A stretch of DNA of 64,000 nt from Streptomyces atratus (GCF_014648655.1 NZ_BMRN01000010.1:62001-126000); one strand, 5' to 3'. Numbered from the stretch's first letter, positions 34,291 through 43,257 are shown. Notes: generated from the sequence alone by a model not told the origin. Numbers and translations: made by a program.

Positions 34291-34572
34291 TCACTTACCC
34301 CCAGGATCATTGATCCACTCGGCGAGGAGGTCTGTGAACTCCTCGTCCGAGATGACGCTTCCGCCGAAGTTGAACCCTTGCCAGGCGAGTGCCCGCTGAA
34401 GAACATCTATTGGAATTCCGAATGCGCTGCGGAAGGCTCCCACGAAAGAAACCGGACCGAACGCAGGGCCGAGGACCTCCTTCGCCAGCCTTCCAAGGTC
34501 CGTCGCACCCAATCCTTGATTATGCGCCGCCCGGAGATCGTCAGTGGCGCGCTGTATGAAATCGTTTCCCAT
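34291..34572 (-). CDS. Likely cognate immunity protein of the Rhs toxin
   Basis: The 93-residue protein (GNDFIQRATDDLRAAHNQGL ... GRLAKEVLGPAFGPVSF ... DEEFTDLLAEWINDPGGK) is helical and acidic at its end. Its ATG (34572), with AAGG eight bases ahead, lies 27 bp after the rhs stop, the standard place for the gene that neutralises the Rhs C-terminal toxin. No family is recognised. Confidence 0.7.
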   Translation of the reverse strand: MGNDFIQRATDDLRAAHNQGLGATDLGRLAKEVLGPAFGPVSFVGAFRSAFGIPIDVLQRALAWQGFNFGGSVISDEEFTDLLAEWINDPGGK

Positions 34573-34599
34573 GGATGTGCCTTGCTTTTTTTGGAATGG

Positions 34600-37500
34600 T
34601 TAATGAGAAGGTGGTCTGAATATTACACCGACGTTGCTATAGTCTCCATGTGGTCCCCTCAGCTCCACTATTTCGACATCGGTGAATCCATGACGCGCGG
34701 CCATCTTACCGGTAAAGGTGGTTCGTGCAGCATCCTCAAGGGCCCGCATGTCGCCGGGTGGTGCATTTCGGGCGGCGGAATTGAAAGAATCCAAATTGTC
34801 TCGTAGTGTCCCGCCATTCTGCCAGTAACCCTTGACGCCCTGCACGTCATTTCCGAAGCTTCTTATGGCGTTGTCGAACATCTCTGAACCACGTGGAGTG
34901 TCCGGGCCCTTCTCGATGACCAAGCTCATGATCCCCTTGGAGTCCAGATCGGCCACGATCCCCTTCCCGCTGGGATAGATGTCCATGTACGGGCAGGGCG
35001 CAAGTCCGAGAGGGTCGGACCACGCATGTGGATTCTTGACGTACGCAACCGGATGAGGGCTGGGTGACAGGCCGAGTGGGTCGGATGAGAGATAGCGTGC
35101 GGTTTCCGGGTCGTAATATCGAAAAAGATTGTAATGCAGACTCGTCTCTGCGTCGAAATACTGCCCTGGGAATCGCAGCGGTGTGTAAGTTGAACTTGCA
35201 CTATTCCAGGTGGTTGTTCCCCATAGCGTGGTACGCGTCCACCACGCCAATTGCCCTGAGTCGTCGATAAGTTCCTTTGGGGTTCCGATGAAATCTGTGA
35301 CGATGGAGAAGAAGCGTTCGTCTATGATTTGCTGAGGATCGTCGGGAGAAATTATCCGCTCAGTTTGTGTGAGTGGGTGAAGGTCGTTGTGTTCCCAGGT
35401 CAATGTGACTGCGTATGGCATGTTCTGGCTACGCGTCACTTGCTCGCAAAGGGTGCTGTCATCCCAGGCGAAGGTGACTTCCTCCCGGAGGAACTTTCCG
35501 TCCATGCCGACGTGCTGCTTGCATATGCGGCGTCCCAGAGGGTCGTACCTGTAGTGCCATTTTGTGCCATCTGGCGTGGTAACAGAGGTAAGGCGGTCTT
35601 CTGCATCCCATTCGTATCGCCAGGTGTCAGGTTTGCGGGAGAGACGGGTCTTCTGGCGGAGGGTGATGCGGCCGAGGGCGTCGTTTTCGTAGCGGATGGT
35701 GCCGGCGCGGGTGATGGCTGTGCCGGAGTAAGTGCGGGTGCCGACGGCTTCTTGGCCCGGGTGTGATGTGGGCCAGGAGGCTTCGGTCTGGTTTCCGGCT
35801 GCGTCGTAGGCGTAGCGCTCCGTCCAATTCGCGGCGTGAACGGCGGTGACGCGGCCGGCGGTGTCGAGGTCGAAGGTTTTGGGGCCGGAGAGTTGGTCAG
35901 TGAGGCCGGTGAGGTGGCCGTCGGCGCGGTAGGTGTAGTCGCGACGTTGGACGCTGCGGTTGTCCGGGCCGGTGATGCGCTGAGCGGTGAGGCGGCCTAT
36001 GGGGTCGTACTGGTTGGCCAGGGTGAGGGTGTCGCCGATGTGACGGGCGGTTTCCTGGCCTGCTGCGTCGTGTTCGAAGGTGAGGTTGCGGCCGGAGGCG
36101 GTGAGGGAGGTGCGTCGGCCTGCGGCGTCGTAGGTCCAGGTGCTGTAGGCACCGCTGGGTGTTCTGCGGCTGGTACATCGGCCGAGGGCGTCGTACTCGT
36201 ACGACATGGTGCGGCCGTCGACGGTTTCCGATTTGAGGCGGCCGTGCCGGTCGCGAAGGTAGGTGAGGGTCGTGTCCGGGCCGGTCGCCTCGGCGAGTTG
36301 GTCGAAGATGTCGTATTCGAAGGTGGTGACCGCGCCTGCGGCGTCCTTGGAGATGATGCGGTCGAGGTCGTCCCGCTGGTAGCGGATGGTCTGGCCGAGG
36401 GCGTCGGTGCGTGCGGTGAGACGGCCCGCCGCATCGCATTGGTAGGTGATTGTGCGGTTGTCGAAGTCGGTCTCGGATATGAGATGGCCGACCGTGTCGT
36501 AGGCGTATTGCCAGGTCAGACCTTGAGGGTTGAGGACCTGGGTGAGTCGGAGTTCGTGGTCGTGGGCGAACTCGTAGCGCACGCCGTCCGGCCCGGTGCG
36601 GGCGGTCATGAGATCGAAGTGGGTGTACTCAAATTGGGAGACGGAACCCATGGCATCGGTGTGCGTGAGGCAGTTGCCCTCGCCGTCGTACGCCCATGAC
36701 TGCGTGGTGCCGTCTGCGTCGGTACGGCGGGACAGTTTGCCTTCGACCGTCCATTCGAGGCGGGTGGTCGCGCCGAGAGGGTCGGTGAGGACGACGGGAC
36801 GGCCGAGAGCGTCCCGGACGACACGGGTGGTGGCGCCCAATGGGTCGGTGATCTCGATGGGAAGGCCGACCGCGTCACTGCTGATGCGGGTGGTGTTGCC
36901 GAGTGCATCCGTCATGGATGTGAGGTGTCCGGCCTCGTCGTACGTGTAGGCCGTCGTCGCGCCGGAGGCGTCGGTGACCGAGGTGCGGTTGCCGCGCTCG
37001 TCGTAGGTCTGCCGGGTGACCAGGCCGTCTGCTCCCCGGATTCGTAGCGGTAGGCCGAGGGCGTTGTAGTCGGCGGTCAGTTCCCGCCCGTCCGGACGGA
37101 CTACCGAGGTGAGGTGGCCGTGCTCGTCATAGGTGGACCTGGTGACGTGCCCCAGCGGGTCGGTAACGGACAGCAGTCGGTGGTAGCGGTCGTGCTCGTA
37201 GCGGGTGACCGCTCCCAGGGCGTTGATCTCGGCGACGACCTGGGAGCGGTCGTTGACCGTGTATCGCTTGGTGTGGCCGAGGCCGTCGGTCATGGACGTC
37301 ATGCGCAGGCCGGTGTCGGGGTCGGTGTCGCCCCAGGTGAAGTGGGCTTCGAGGTGTCCGTTGGTGCCGGTCTGGTAGACGCAGCGGTCGTGTTCGTCGT
37401 AGACGTACTCGTACCGGCTTCCGTTGGTGTCCGTCCAGGAGGTGATGCGGCCCAGTTCGTCGTAGCCGAAGCGCAGCGGCTTGTCGGAGGAGCTGGTGAC

Positions 37501-39009
37501 TTCGGTGAGGTGGCCGTCGGTGTAGCCGTAGCGGAGAATTTCCTGGTCGGTGCCGTCGGGGGCGGCGCCTGCCAGGTGCAGGGCGGTGACCCGGCCGTCG
37601 TTCGTGGTGAGTTTCAGGTGGTAGCCGCCGTGGTGCACGATCGACGTCGGGGCGCCGGTCTCGTCGTACTCGAAGGTGATCCATCGGCCGTTGCGGTCGT
37701 CGATCTGGGCCAGGAGTGCCAGCTCCCCGTTGGGGTGGTCGACGAAGTGCCGGACGCGGCCGGTTTCCGGGTCGGTGATGGTGTAGCCGTCGTCCACCCG
37801 GTCCAGGGGCCAGCGTCGGCCGTGCGTGGGCATGACGGGGGCGCCGGGTGCGGGGTGCGGGTAGGCGAGCAGGCTGCCTTCGGCGCAGCTGAACACCACG
37901 CCTTCTGCGTCGATCTCCAGGCGCTGGTCGACTGTGCTCGACCAGCCTGATCCGAACCAGCGGCCGGCTCGGTACGAGGAGTCGAAGACGCGTTCAAAGA
38001 CAAGAGGCAGTGATCCCGGCAGCGTGATGTCCGTCTGCGGGAGCAGCATGCGTCCGGTCGCGACGTCGACGGGGTCTCCGGCGCACTTGACGTCGCTGCA
38101 TTTCTTGGCGTTGGAGTCGGGGTTCTTTTCGTGGCCGTGCCGGTTCTTGCCCTTGGGGTGTTTGAGGAGGTCCTTCATGCCGGCCCGTAGGCCGCCCTTG
38201 ATCAGGCCGCCGCCCTTGGTGCCGATCATTTCGGGGACGAGTCGGCCGATGAATTCGGAGGGGTCGCCTTTGGCGGCGTCCCAGGCGTTCTTGAGGGCTC
38301 GGTCGGGGTTGGCGGCGGTGGAGACGAGGCCGGCGAGCGTCATGTGGACGCCCTTCACATACTCGGCCGGGTGCGTCAGGTTGTAGGGGTCGGTCGGATT
38401 GACCGAGCGGACGAAGTTCACCAGTCCTGCGGTGCCTTTGACGACTCCGCCGCCGAAGTGGGCCAACTCGATGCCCTGGCCGACTTCGTAGTCGATGAAC
38501 TCCTGCTTGGCACGGTTCAGTCCGGTGGGTTCCTTCGGGGCGTGTGCCATCGCAGTGGTGATCGCGCTCTTGGCCGCTTCGGCGGCCTCGTTGCGCGCCC
38601 GGCGGGCGTGTTCCAGGATCTCCTGTGCATGCTGCCGTTTGGCCACGCTCGGATCGGAGAACGTCCCTGGGTGCGGGAGCGGGTGATCGGTGTTGCGTAC
38701 CGCGTTGTACGCTGCCGCCTTCTCCCGGAACGCGGCAGCGGCCGTCTCGTAGTCCTGCTTGCCCTCCTTGTAGAGAGCGATCGCCTCGCGGGCTTTGGCC
38801 TGTGCACTGGTGACCGTCCCGGCGTACGTCTCCAACGCCGTGGCCGCGTCCTCGAATGCGTCCGCCGCACGCAACCAGTCGGTGGGCAGCGTCTGGAACT
38901 TCTCCCGGAACGCGTCGGCGGCTTCCCCCTTCCAGTGACCGGAGTCGAGCTTCTTCATCCCGCCGCCGACGAGATCGAACGCCTTTTGGAAGTCCCGGAG
39001 GTTCTTCAC
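34600..39009 (-). CDS. Rhs/YD-repeat polymorphic toxin, main part (after an in-frame amber codon)
   Basis: From GTG 39009 this frame encodes 1469 residues: a WXG100-like helical region (FQKAFDLVGGGMKKLDSGHW, about 1-170), a linker with KCSDVKCAGDPVDVATGR, the DUF6531 segment (GSLPLVFERVFDSSYRAGRW), some twenty YD repeats, the Rhs core (RFPGQYFDAETSLHYNLFRY ... DPLGLAPCP) and a C-terminal toxin of about 130 residues starting near MDIYPSGKGIVADLDSKG. The toxin has no motif I can name. The frame continues 38 codons upstream of 39009 to a TAG at 39121-39123, beyond which the normal N-terminus follows in the same frame. The last 340 codons or so are markedly AT-richer than the rest. Confidence 0.85.
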   Translation of the reverse strand: MKNLRDFQKAFDLVGGGMKKLDSGHWKGEAADAFREKFQTLPTDWLRAADAFEDAATALETYAGTVTSAQAKAREAIALYKEGKQDYETAAAAFREKAAAYNAVRNTDHPLPHPGTFSDPSVAKRQHAQEILEHARRARNEAAEAAKSAITTAMAHAPKEPTGLNRAKQEFIDYEVGQGIELAHFGGGVVKGTAGLVNFVRSVNPTDPYNLTHPAEYVKGVHMTLAGLVSTAANPDRALKNAWDAAKGDPSEFIGRLVPEMIGTKGGGLIKGGLRAGMKDLLKHPKGKNRHGHEKNPDSNAKKCSDVKCAGDPVDVATGRMLLPQTDITLPGSLPLVFERVFDSSYRAGRWFGSGWSSTVDQRLEIDAEGVVFSCAEGSLLAYPHPAPGAPVMPTHGRRWPLDRVDDGYTITDPETGRVRHFVDHPNGELALLAQIDDRNGRWITFEYDETGAPTSIVHHGGYHLKLTTNDGRVTALHLAGAAPDGTDQEILRYGYTDGHLTEVTSSSDKPLRFGYDELGRITSWTDTNGSRYEYVYDEHDRCVYQTGTNGHLEAHFTWGDTDPDTGLRMTSMTDGLGHTKRYTVNDRSQVVAEINALGAVTRYEHDRYHRLLSVTDPLGHVTRSTYDEHGHLTSVVRPDGRELTADYNALGLPLRIRGADGLVTRQTYDERGNRTSVTDASGATTAYTYDEAGHLTSMTDALGNTTRISSDAVGLPIEITDPLGATTRVVRDALGRPVVLTDPLGATTRLEWTVEGKLSRRTDADGTTQSWAYDGEGNCLTHTDAMGSVSQFEYTHFDLMTARTGPDGVRYEFAHDHELRLTQVLNPQGLTWQYAYDTVGHLISETDFDNRTITYQCDAAGRLTARTDALGQTIRYQRDDLDRIISKDAAGAVTTFEYDIFDQLAEATGPDTTLTYLRDRHGRLKSETVDGRTMSYEYDALGRCTSRRTPSGAYSTWTYDAAGRRTSLTASGRNLTFEHDAAGQETARHIGDTLTLANQYDPIGRLTAQRITGPDNRSVQRRDYTYRADGHLTGLTDQLSGPKTFDLDTAGRVTAVHAANWTERYAYDAAGNQTEASWPTSHPGQEAVGTRTYSGTAITRAGTIRYENDALGRITLRQKTRLSRKPDTWRYEWDAEDRLTSVTTPDGTKWHYRYDPLGRRICKQHVGMDGKFLREEVTFAWDDSTLCEQVTRSQNMPYAVTLTWEHNDLHPLTQTERIISPDDPQQIIDERFFSIVTDFIGTPKELIDDSGQLAWWTRTTLWGTTTWNSASSTYTPLRFPGQYFDAETSLHYNLFRYYDPETARYLSSDPLGLSPSPHPVAYVKNPHAWSDPLGLAPCPYMDIYPSGKGIVADLDSKGIMSLVIEKGPDTPRGSEMFDNAIRSFGNDVQGVKGYWQNGGTLRDNLDSFNSAARNAPPGDMRALEDAARTTFTGKMAARHGFTDVEIVELRGPHGDYSNVGVIFRPPSH

Positions 39010-39120
39010 CGCCGCGCTGATCTTCTCCGGCCTGCCGTGGATCAGCTCGTTGGCTTCCTCGGTCTGTCCGAGCTGTTTCTCCCCGACCTCCGCCCCGAGC
39101 GAGGACGCGGTCTCATCCCC

Positions 39121-39288
39121 CTAGTCCTCGACCGCATCCGCCCACTGATCAGCGCCGACCTTCTCCAGACCGGAGCCGAGCACGTCGGTGCCCTTGTCGA
39201 TCCCCTCGCCGACAAGCTCCTTGCCCTTGTCGACCAGCTTGCCCGCACCGTCGTAGAGATCTCCGCCGAGCTTCCCCCAGTCCACCAT
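39121..39288 (-). CDS. N-terminal fragment of the Rhs protein, cut by amber codon
   Basis: The 55-residue product (MVDWGKLGGDLYDGAGKLVD ... ADQWADAVED) is the usual first helix region of Streptomyces Rhs proteins. It ends at TAG 39121-39123; the next codons in the same frame (GDETASSLGAEVGEKQLGQT) are the normal continuation. ATG 39288 overlaps the stop of the preceding gene (TGATGG), so translation is coupled. Either the gene is inactivated by one nonsense mutation or the stop is read through. Confidence 0.75.
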   Translation of the reverse strand: MVDWGKLGGDLYDGAGKLVDKGKELVGEGIDKGTDVLGSGLEKVGADQWADAVED

Positions 39289-39935
39289 CAGCGGCTCTCC
39301 CCCCACCGCGGCTGCTCGGCCTGACGAATCGTCTCCTGCGACGGATCAAGCTGCTCCTTCAGCCGCTCATCCGCCGCCGCCCGCACCGCCGGATCCACCA
39401 GCCCGGACCGTTCCATCGCGTCGAGTCCGGCGTCCTCCACGTCGTAGGCGGTGTCCTTCCAGGTCTGCTTCACCTCTTCCCCCGCCTTCAACATCGACTC
39501 CCCGCTGAAGTCCGGGTCGTCATACATGGACTGGTTGCGGATCGTGTCCCAGCTCATGCCCTTCACCTCGTCCTCGGACAGGTGCGGGTTCCCGTTCAGG
39601 GAGTTCACGCCGATCTTGAACGAGTCCTTGACGTACTGCTCCTGCTCCGCGAAAGAACCCGCCGACAACCCGACCCCCAAGGCGAAGTTGTTGCCCTTCT
39701 GCGTCAGCGCCCGCACACCCCACTCCCAGCGGTTGCAGAACGTCTCGAACTCCGACGTCAGCCCGCCATGCCCCAACTCCAGCCCCGACAAAGCGAGATC
39801 CGAGAACCCCCGGCCCATCGACGCCTGCCCGATCATGCCGAGATCCTTCAACTCGGCATGCGCCAGATCGATCCCCTTCGCGATCGCAGCCAACGCCTCC
39901 GGCGGCACCTGAAGATCAGCACTCTCTCCGCTCAT
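39288..39935 (-). CDS. Secretion-associated partner of the Rhs protein (WXG100-like helical)
   Basis: The 215-residue protein is almost all helical, with an N-terminal ESX-like hairpin (PPEALAAIAKGIDLAHAELK ... SGLELGHGGLTSEFETFCNRW) and a charged C-terminus (LDPSQETIRQAEQPRWGESR). Genes of this kind immediately precede actinobacterial rhs genes and probably help export through a type VII-like route. It is coupled at both ends: its ATG overlaps the SseB-domain gene and its stop overlaps rhs. Confidence 0.75.
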   Translation of the reverse strand: MSGESADLQVPPEALAAIAKGIDLAHAELKDLGMIGQASMGRGFSDLALSGLELGHGGLTSEFETFCNRWEWGVRALTQKGNNFALGVGLSAGSFAEQEQYVKDSFKIGVNSLNGNPHLSEDEVKGMSWDTIRNQSMYDDPDFSGESMLKAGEEVKQTWKDTAYDVEDAGLDAMERSGLVDPAVRAAADERLKEQLDPSQETIRQAEQPRWGESR

Positions 39936-40444
39936 CGCATCCCCCCGAGATCCACAGCAACCGCATCCGGCACGATCCCCGCCACCGGCGGAAACAACAT
40001 CCCGCCGTCTTCACTGCCCGCATCCAACGCCACCCCCGCCGGCCCCGGCAACATCGGCACCATCACATCCAACAACCGCGCACCCAAAACTGCCTGGTAC
40101 ACCCACTCCCGCTCGGCATCCCCACGAGCCCGCGCAAACCGGGCCAACGCCTCCTCGTCCGAGAACGCACAGATCCAACGAACCCCGTTCTGCTCCGCCG
40201 ACCACAAATCCCCGAACTCATCCAGCGGCACCAGCACCGCCGTACGCCGGAACTCACCCAGTAACACAGCAAACTCATGCCGAGCCGCCGCCGTCGGATC
40301 ATCCTGTGGTGTCGCGGCAGGGACAGGTTCCGGTACCTCACGCGGTGCCGACGGCACGTCGGGCGCCGCAGGCCAGTCGGCCAAGTCAGCAATCTTCGAA
40401 CGCCGGACACGCGGCTCCGCTACGTCATCCCCGTTATCGAACAC
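39932..40444 (-). CDS. SseB-domain protein upstream of the Rhs operon
   Basis: The protein has an SseB N-terminal domain (HEFAVLLGEFRRTAVLVPLD, then GVRWICAFSDEEALARFARA) and ends VPDAVAVDLGGMR. SseB-like proteins are small regulatory or chaperone-like proteins often next to polymorphic toxin and type VII loci. The start is uncertain: GTG 40444 (FDNGDDVAEPRV) is chosen because further upstream the frame is antisense to a DUF397 remnant; an ATG at 40690 is possible. It overlaps the next gene by four bases. Confidence 0.65.
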   Translation of the reverse strand: MFDNGDDVAEPRVRRSKIADLADWPAAPDVPSAPREVPEPVPAATPQDDPTAAARHEFAVLLGEFRRTAVLVPLDEFGDLWSAEQNGVRWICAFSDEEALARFARARGDAEREWVYQAVLGARLLDVMVPMLPGPAGVALDAGSEDGGMLFPPVAGIVPDAVAVDLGGMR

Positions 40445-40548
40445 GCGTCGAATGCTGTCACGGCACGCTTCCCAGGAGCAACGAGCAAAAGCAGCCAGCC
40501 AGTCATGGCCCGGACCCGGTCCAGCTCCACACCCACACAGATGGGCAG

Positions 40549-40700
40549 CCACAGCAATGGCGACGGCGGCAACTGCCTGGAAGTCGCGGACGGGCACCCC
40601 GGCATGTCTCCGTCCGTGACTCCAAGCGCCCGAGGGCCCGGTGCTCGTTCTCCCCGCGTCCGTGTGGACGCCGTTCGTCGAGTCCGTCAAGACGGCCTGA
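40549..40700 (+). pseudogene. DUF397 copy 2, frameshifted
   Basis: The sequence aligns with the intact DUF397 gene at 30685-30841: GSHSNGDGGNCLEVADGHPG in one frame, then SVRDSKRP in a second and LPASVWTPFVESVKTA plus TGA in a third. Two indels destroy it and there is no start. It marks the right edge of the Rhs block. Confidence 0.75.
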
Positions 40701-40775
40701 CCACCGCCTCCTCGGCACTACCGACCCGGCCACACGGGTTCACCGCCCCGGACCGGCCGAGTCGCGGCAACGCGG

Positions 40776-41888
40776 TCAGGCTCCGCTGACGGCAGGCAGC
40801 TCCGAGTGGTCCGTCCGCAGCACGGCGCGCACCAGGGCGCGGCCTCGTGCGGCCGTCCGGACGCGGAGGGCGCTGTCGTCGTCGGGGCGGGGGCCGTCGA
40901 CCGGGCGGGCGCAGTCACGACAGGTGCCCTCGTGCGGTATCGGGCGACCGCACTCGTCGCACTCGGCCCAGCGCGGCATGGCCGGGCCGGGCGGCTCGGG
41001 CGTCGAGCACTCGGGGATCGAGGGCTCAGGAGGTGGGGGCAGCTTCCGGACCAGGCGGTTGCGCAGGATCGCCGAGGCGGAGTGGATACGGGCAGGCAGC
41101 CCGCCCAGGAGGGCCCCGGCGAGGTCTCGGTGGTCGTAGCCGCGTTCCAGCCAGGCGGAGACCAGCGGCGCAAGGGCGAGCGCCGTGCCGAGCCGCAGGC
41201 GCGGTTCCGGACGGATCACCCGGAACAGCGTGGCGACGGCCGCGCCGCGGGCGTCGGCGGTCGAGGGATCGACATGGCCCCGGCCGGGCCCGGCCCCGAA
41301 GACCTCGTTGACCGTGAGTACATCCCGGGCCGCGGGCACCTCCGGCACCGTGAGCGTCTTCGGCATGAGGGACGTCTCCACTGGATCGCCCGTTCCCGTG
41401 GCAGCCCCGCCGCCGCGAACCTCGGCCGCCTCGCACGCGTCGGCCGCGCTCGGCCGCTGACGCCGACCGGGGAGGGAGGGTCTTTTCCCACGGTTCTTTA
41501 CGGGGTTGGCGCCCCGGCCACCGACGATCGGCTCACCGGAACCCGGACGGCTGATACCCGGCACGACCTGGCGTACAAGAGCCGTACCCGAAACGGGCTG
41601 CGGAGTGTCGTAGACATGGGCTTCGCTGACGAAAGTCCCGTCGCTGCGACGGACCTTGTGGACCCGGTAGTACCCGAAGGCCGTCAGCTCCCGCAGGGCC
41701 TTCGCGACCGCGAGACGGCCCTGCGGACTCGCGTCGGCCATCCGCCGGCCGTCCTCGGACCAGCCGTCAGGACGGGAAAGAAGGTCGGCCAGAAGGCCGC
41801 GGGCGGTGTAGGACAACCGCCGGTCCTGCAACAGCGCGTTGGGTAGAACCGTGAAACCGCGCGTATGGCGGCTACGATGAATCTGCAT
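40776..41888 (-). CDS. Helix-turn-helix protein with C-terminal zinc ribbon
   Basis: The 370-residue protein has an N-terminal winged-helix region (RGFTVLPNALLQDRRLSYTA, then RPDGWSEDGRRMADASPQGR and LRELTAFGYYRVHKVRRSDG) like those of phage replication and DnaD-type proteins, a low-complexity middle, an actinobacterial helical domain (APLVSAWLERGYDHRDLAGA) and a zinc ribbon CDECG ... CRDCA near 315-335. It is a common Streptomyces accessory protein, perhaps of plasmid or phage origin. ATG 41888 has AAGGAG twelve bases ahead. DNA binding is likely, its target unknown. Confidence 0.7.
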   Translation of the reverse strand: MQIHRSRHTRGFTVLPNALLQDRRLSYTARGLLADLLSRPDGWSEDGRRMADASPQGRLAVAKALRELTAFGYYRVHKVRRSDGTFVSEAHVYDTPQPVSGTALVRQVVPGISRPGSGEPIVGGRGANPVKNRGKRPSLPGRRQRPSAADACEAAEVRGGGAATGTGDPVETSLMPKTLTVPEVPAARDVLTVNEVFGAGPGRGHVDPSTADARGAAVATLFRVIRPEPRLRLGTALALAPLVSAWLERGYDHRDLAGALLGGLPARIHSASAILRNRLVRKLPPPPEPSIPECSTPEPPGPAMPRWAECDECGRPIPHEGTCRDCARPVDGPRPDDDSALRVRTAARGRALVRAVLRTDHSELPAVSGA

Positions 41889-41940
41889 GAGGAGGGTTGT
41901 CTCCTTGTGCCAGGCCCCGGAGCGTTGGCGCGCTGCCGGG

Positions 41941-41981
41941 GTCACCTTATTGAGTTCGAGGTGACAGAACGTACCACGTTC
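41941..41981. promoter_or_regulatory. Clustered inverted repeats upstream of the HTH gene
   Basis: GTCACC (41941) pairs with GGTGAC (41960) across 13 bp, followed by GAACGT-ACC-ACGTTC (41967-41981). They lie about 53-93 bp upstream of ATG 41888, in a 288-bp gap (41889-42176) with no gene, and may be autoregulatory sites. Confidence 0.4.
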
Positions 41982-42176
41982 GACACGTTCGGTTTCCCTG
42001 TCGGGCCAACCCCCCTTGAACGCGGACCGGTTGGAGAGCGCCCCCGCGAACCACTCGCCTTCCGTCGCGGACCGCAACGAACCCGAACCGGCCTGAGCCA
42101 GCCCGGCCCAGTCCGCCCAGTGCACCGGCCGGCTCCATCCGCCCGGCCGTGTCCCCCTCTCGGCAGGAGCAACAAC

Positions 42177-43208
42177 GTGCACCAGCTCACGTACGACGAC
42201 ATCAAGGCCGCCACCGACCGGATAACCGGGCACGTCCGCCCGGTCGCGGTCGCCCCCGTCGACCCGGGAACCATCCGCGCGGCGCACGGCGCGGCCCTCG
42301 ACGACCGACCTGCGGAACCCTGCGAGGCCTGGTTCGCGCTGGAGTTCATGCAGCACACCGGCTCCTTCAAGGCACGCGGCGCGCAGAACTTCATCCAGGC
42401 CCACCGCGAGGCCAAAACCCTGCCGGACGCGGGCGTGACCATCGCCTCCGGCGGCAACGCCGGGCTGGCCTGCGCGTGGGCCGCCCAGCAGCAGGGCGTG
42501 CGCGCCACGGTGTTCCTGCCGACCGTCGCCCCAGCGGTGAAGGTGGCCAAGCTGCGCGACTTCGGGGCGGACGTGCGGGTGGTCGGCGCGGAGTACGCCG
42601 AAGCCCTCGAAGCGTGCGAGGAGTTCGCCGCCTCGTCCGGCGCGCTCGCCGCGCACGCCTACGACCACCCGCTGATCGCCGCCGGGGCCGGCACCCTGCT
42701 GGAGGAGATCCACGCCCGGATCCCCGGTCTGGACACCGTGGTGGTCGCGGTCGGTGGTGGCGGCCTGTTCGCCGGAGTGGCCACCGCTGCCCGGCACCAC
42801 GGAATCCGCACGGTCGCCGTCGAGCCGGAGAACTGCCGGGCGCTGAACGCCGCCATCGAGGCCGGTCGCCCGGTCGACGTCCCCGTCGACTCGGTCGCCG
42901 TCGACGCCCTCGGCGCCCGCCGTGCCACCGCGCTGGCCCTGGACGCCGCCCGCCAGGACGATGTCCGCTCCGTCCTCGTACCGGACGGCGAAATCGTCCG
43001 CGCCCGCCAGGAGTTGTGGGACCAACGCCGCGTCGCTGTCGAGCACGCCGCCGCCACCGCACTGGCCGCGCTCACCGCCCCGGACCTTCCGGCCGGGCCG
43101 ACAGCGCCGAACCTCGGCTACCGGCCGGGCAGCGGCGAGCGAGTCGCCGTCGTGCTGTGCGGGGCGAACACCGACCCGAGCGACCTGGTGCACCCGGCCG
43201 AGAACTGA
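42177..43208 (+). CDS. PLP-dependent threonine/serine dehydratase-like enzyme
   Basis: The 343-residue protein is a fold-type II PLP enzyme: the Schiff-base lysine in HTGSFKARGA, substrate loop ASGGNAGLACAW, phosphate-binding GGGGLFAG and the final AVVLCGANTDP. The product would be a 2-oxo acid from threonine or serine, or a racemase activity. It is shorter than biosynthetic IlvA and lacks an ACT domain, so is catabolic or specialised. GTG 42177 has AGGAG eight bases upstream. It lies between DUF397 copies 2 and 3. Confidence 0.88.
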   Translation: MHQLTYDDIKAATDRITGHVRPVAVAPVDPGTIRAAHGAALDDRPAEPCEAWFALEFMQHTGSFKARGAQNFIQAHREAKTLPDAGVTIASGGNAGLACAWAAQQQGVRATVFLPTVAPAVKVAKLRDFGADVRVVGAEYAEALEACEEFAASSGALAAHAYDHPLIAAGAGTLLEEIHARIPGLDTVVVAVGGGGLFAGVATAARHHGIRTVAVEPENCRALNAAIEAGRPVDVPVDSVAVDALGARRATALALDAARQDDVRSVLVPDGEIVRARQELWDQRRVAVEHAAATALAALTAPDLPAGPTAPNLGYRPGSGERVAVVLCGANTDPSDLVHPAEN

Positions 43209-43257
43209 TATCCGGTGGCCGGCCCGGCCATGACGGCAGCCCCGCAGGTCAAACGGT

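Noticed and set aside
35836..36699. Plus-strand frame antisense to the YD repeats, regular Gly/Val-rich protein
   Set aside because: Its periodicity only reflects the repeats of rhs on the other strand.
34600..38200. Periodic DNA considered as a CRISPR or tandem-repeat array
   Set aside because: The period follows YD peptide repeats of a coding sequence with high divergence; there are no identical repeats with unique spacers. No CRISPR array was seen anywhere in the window.
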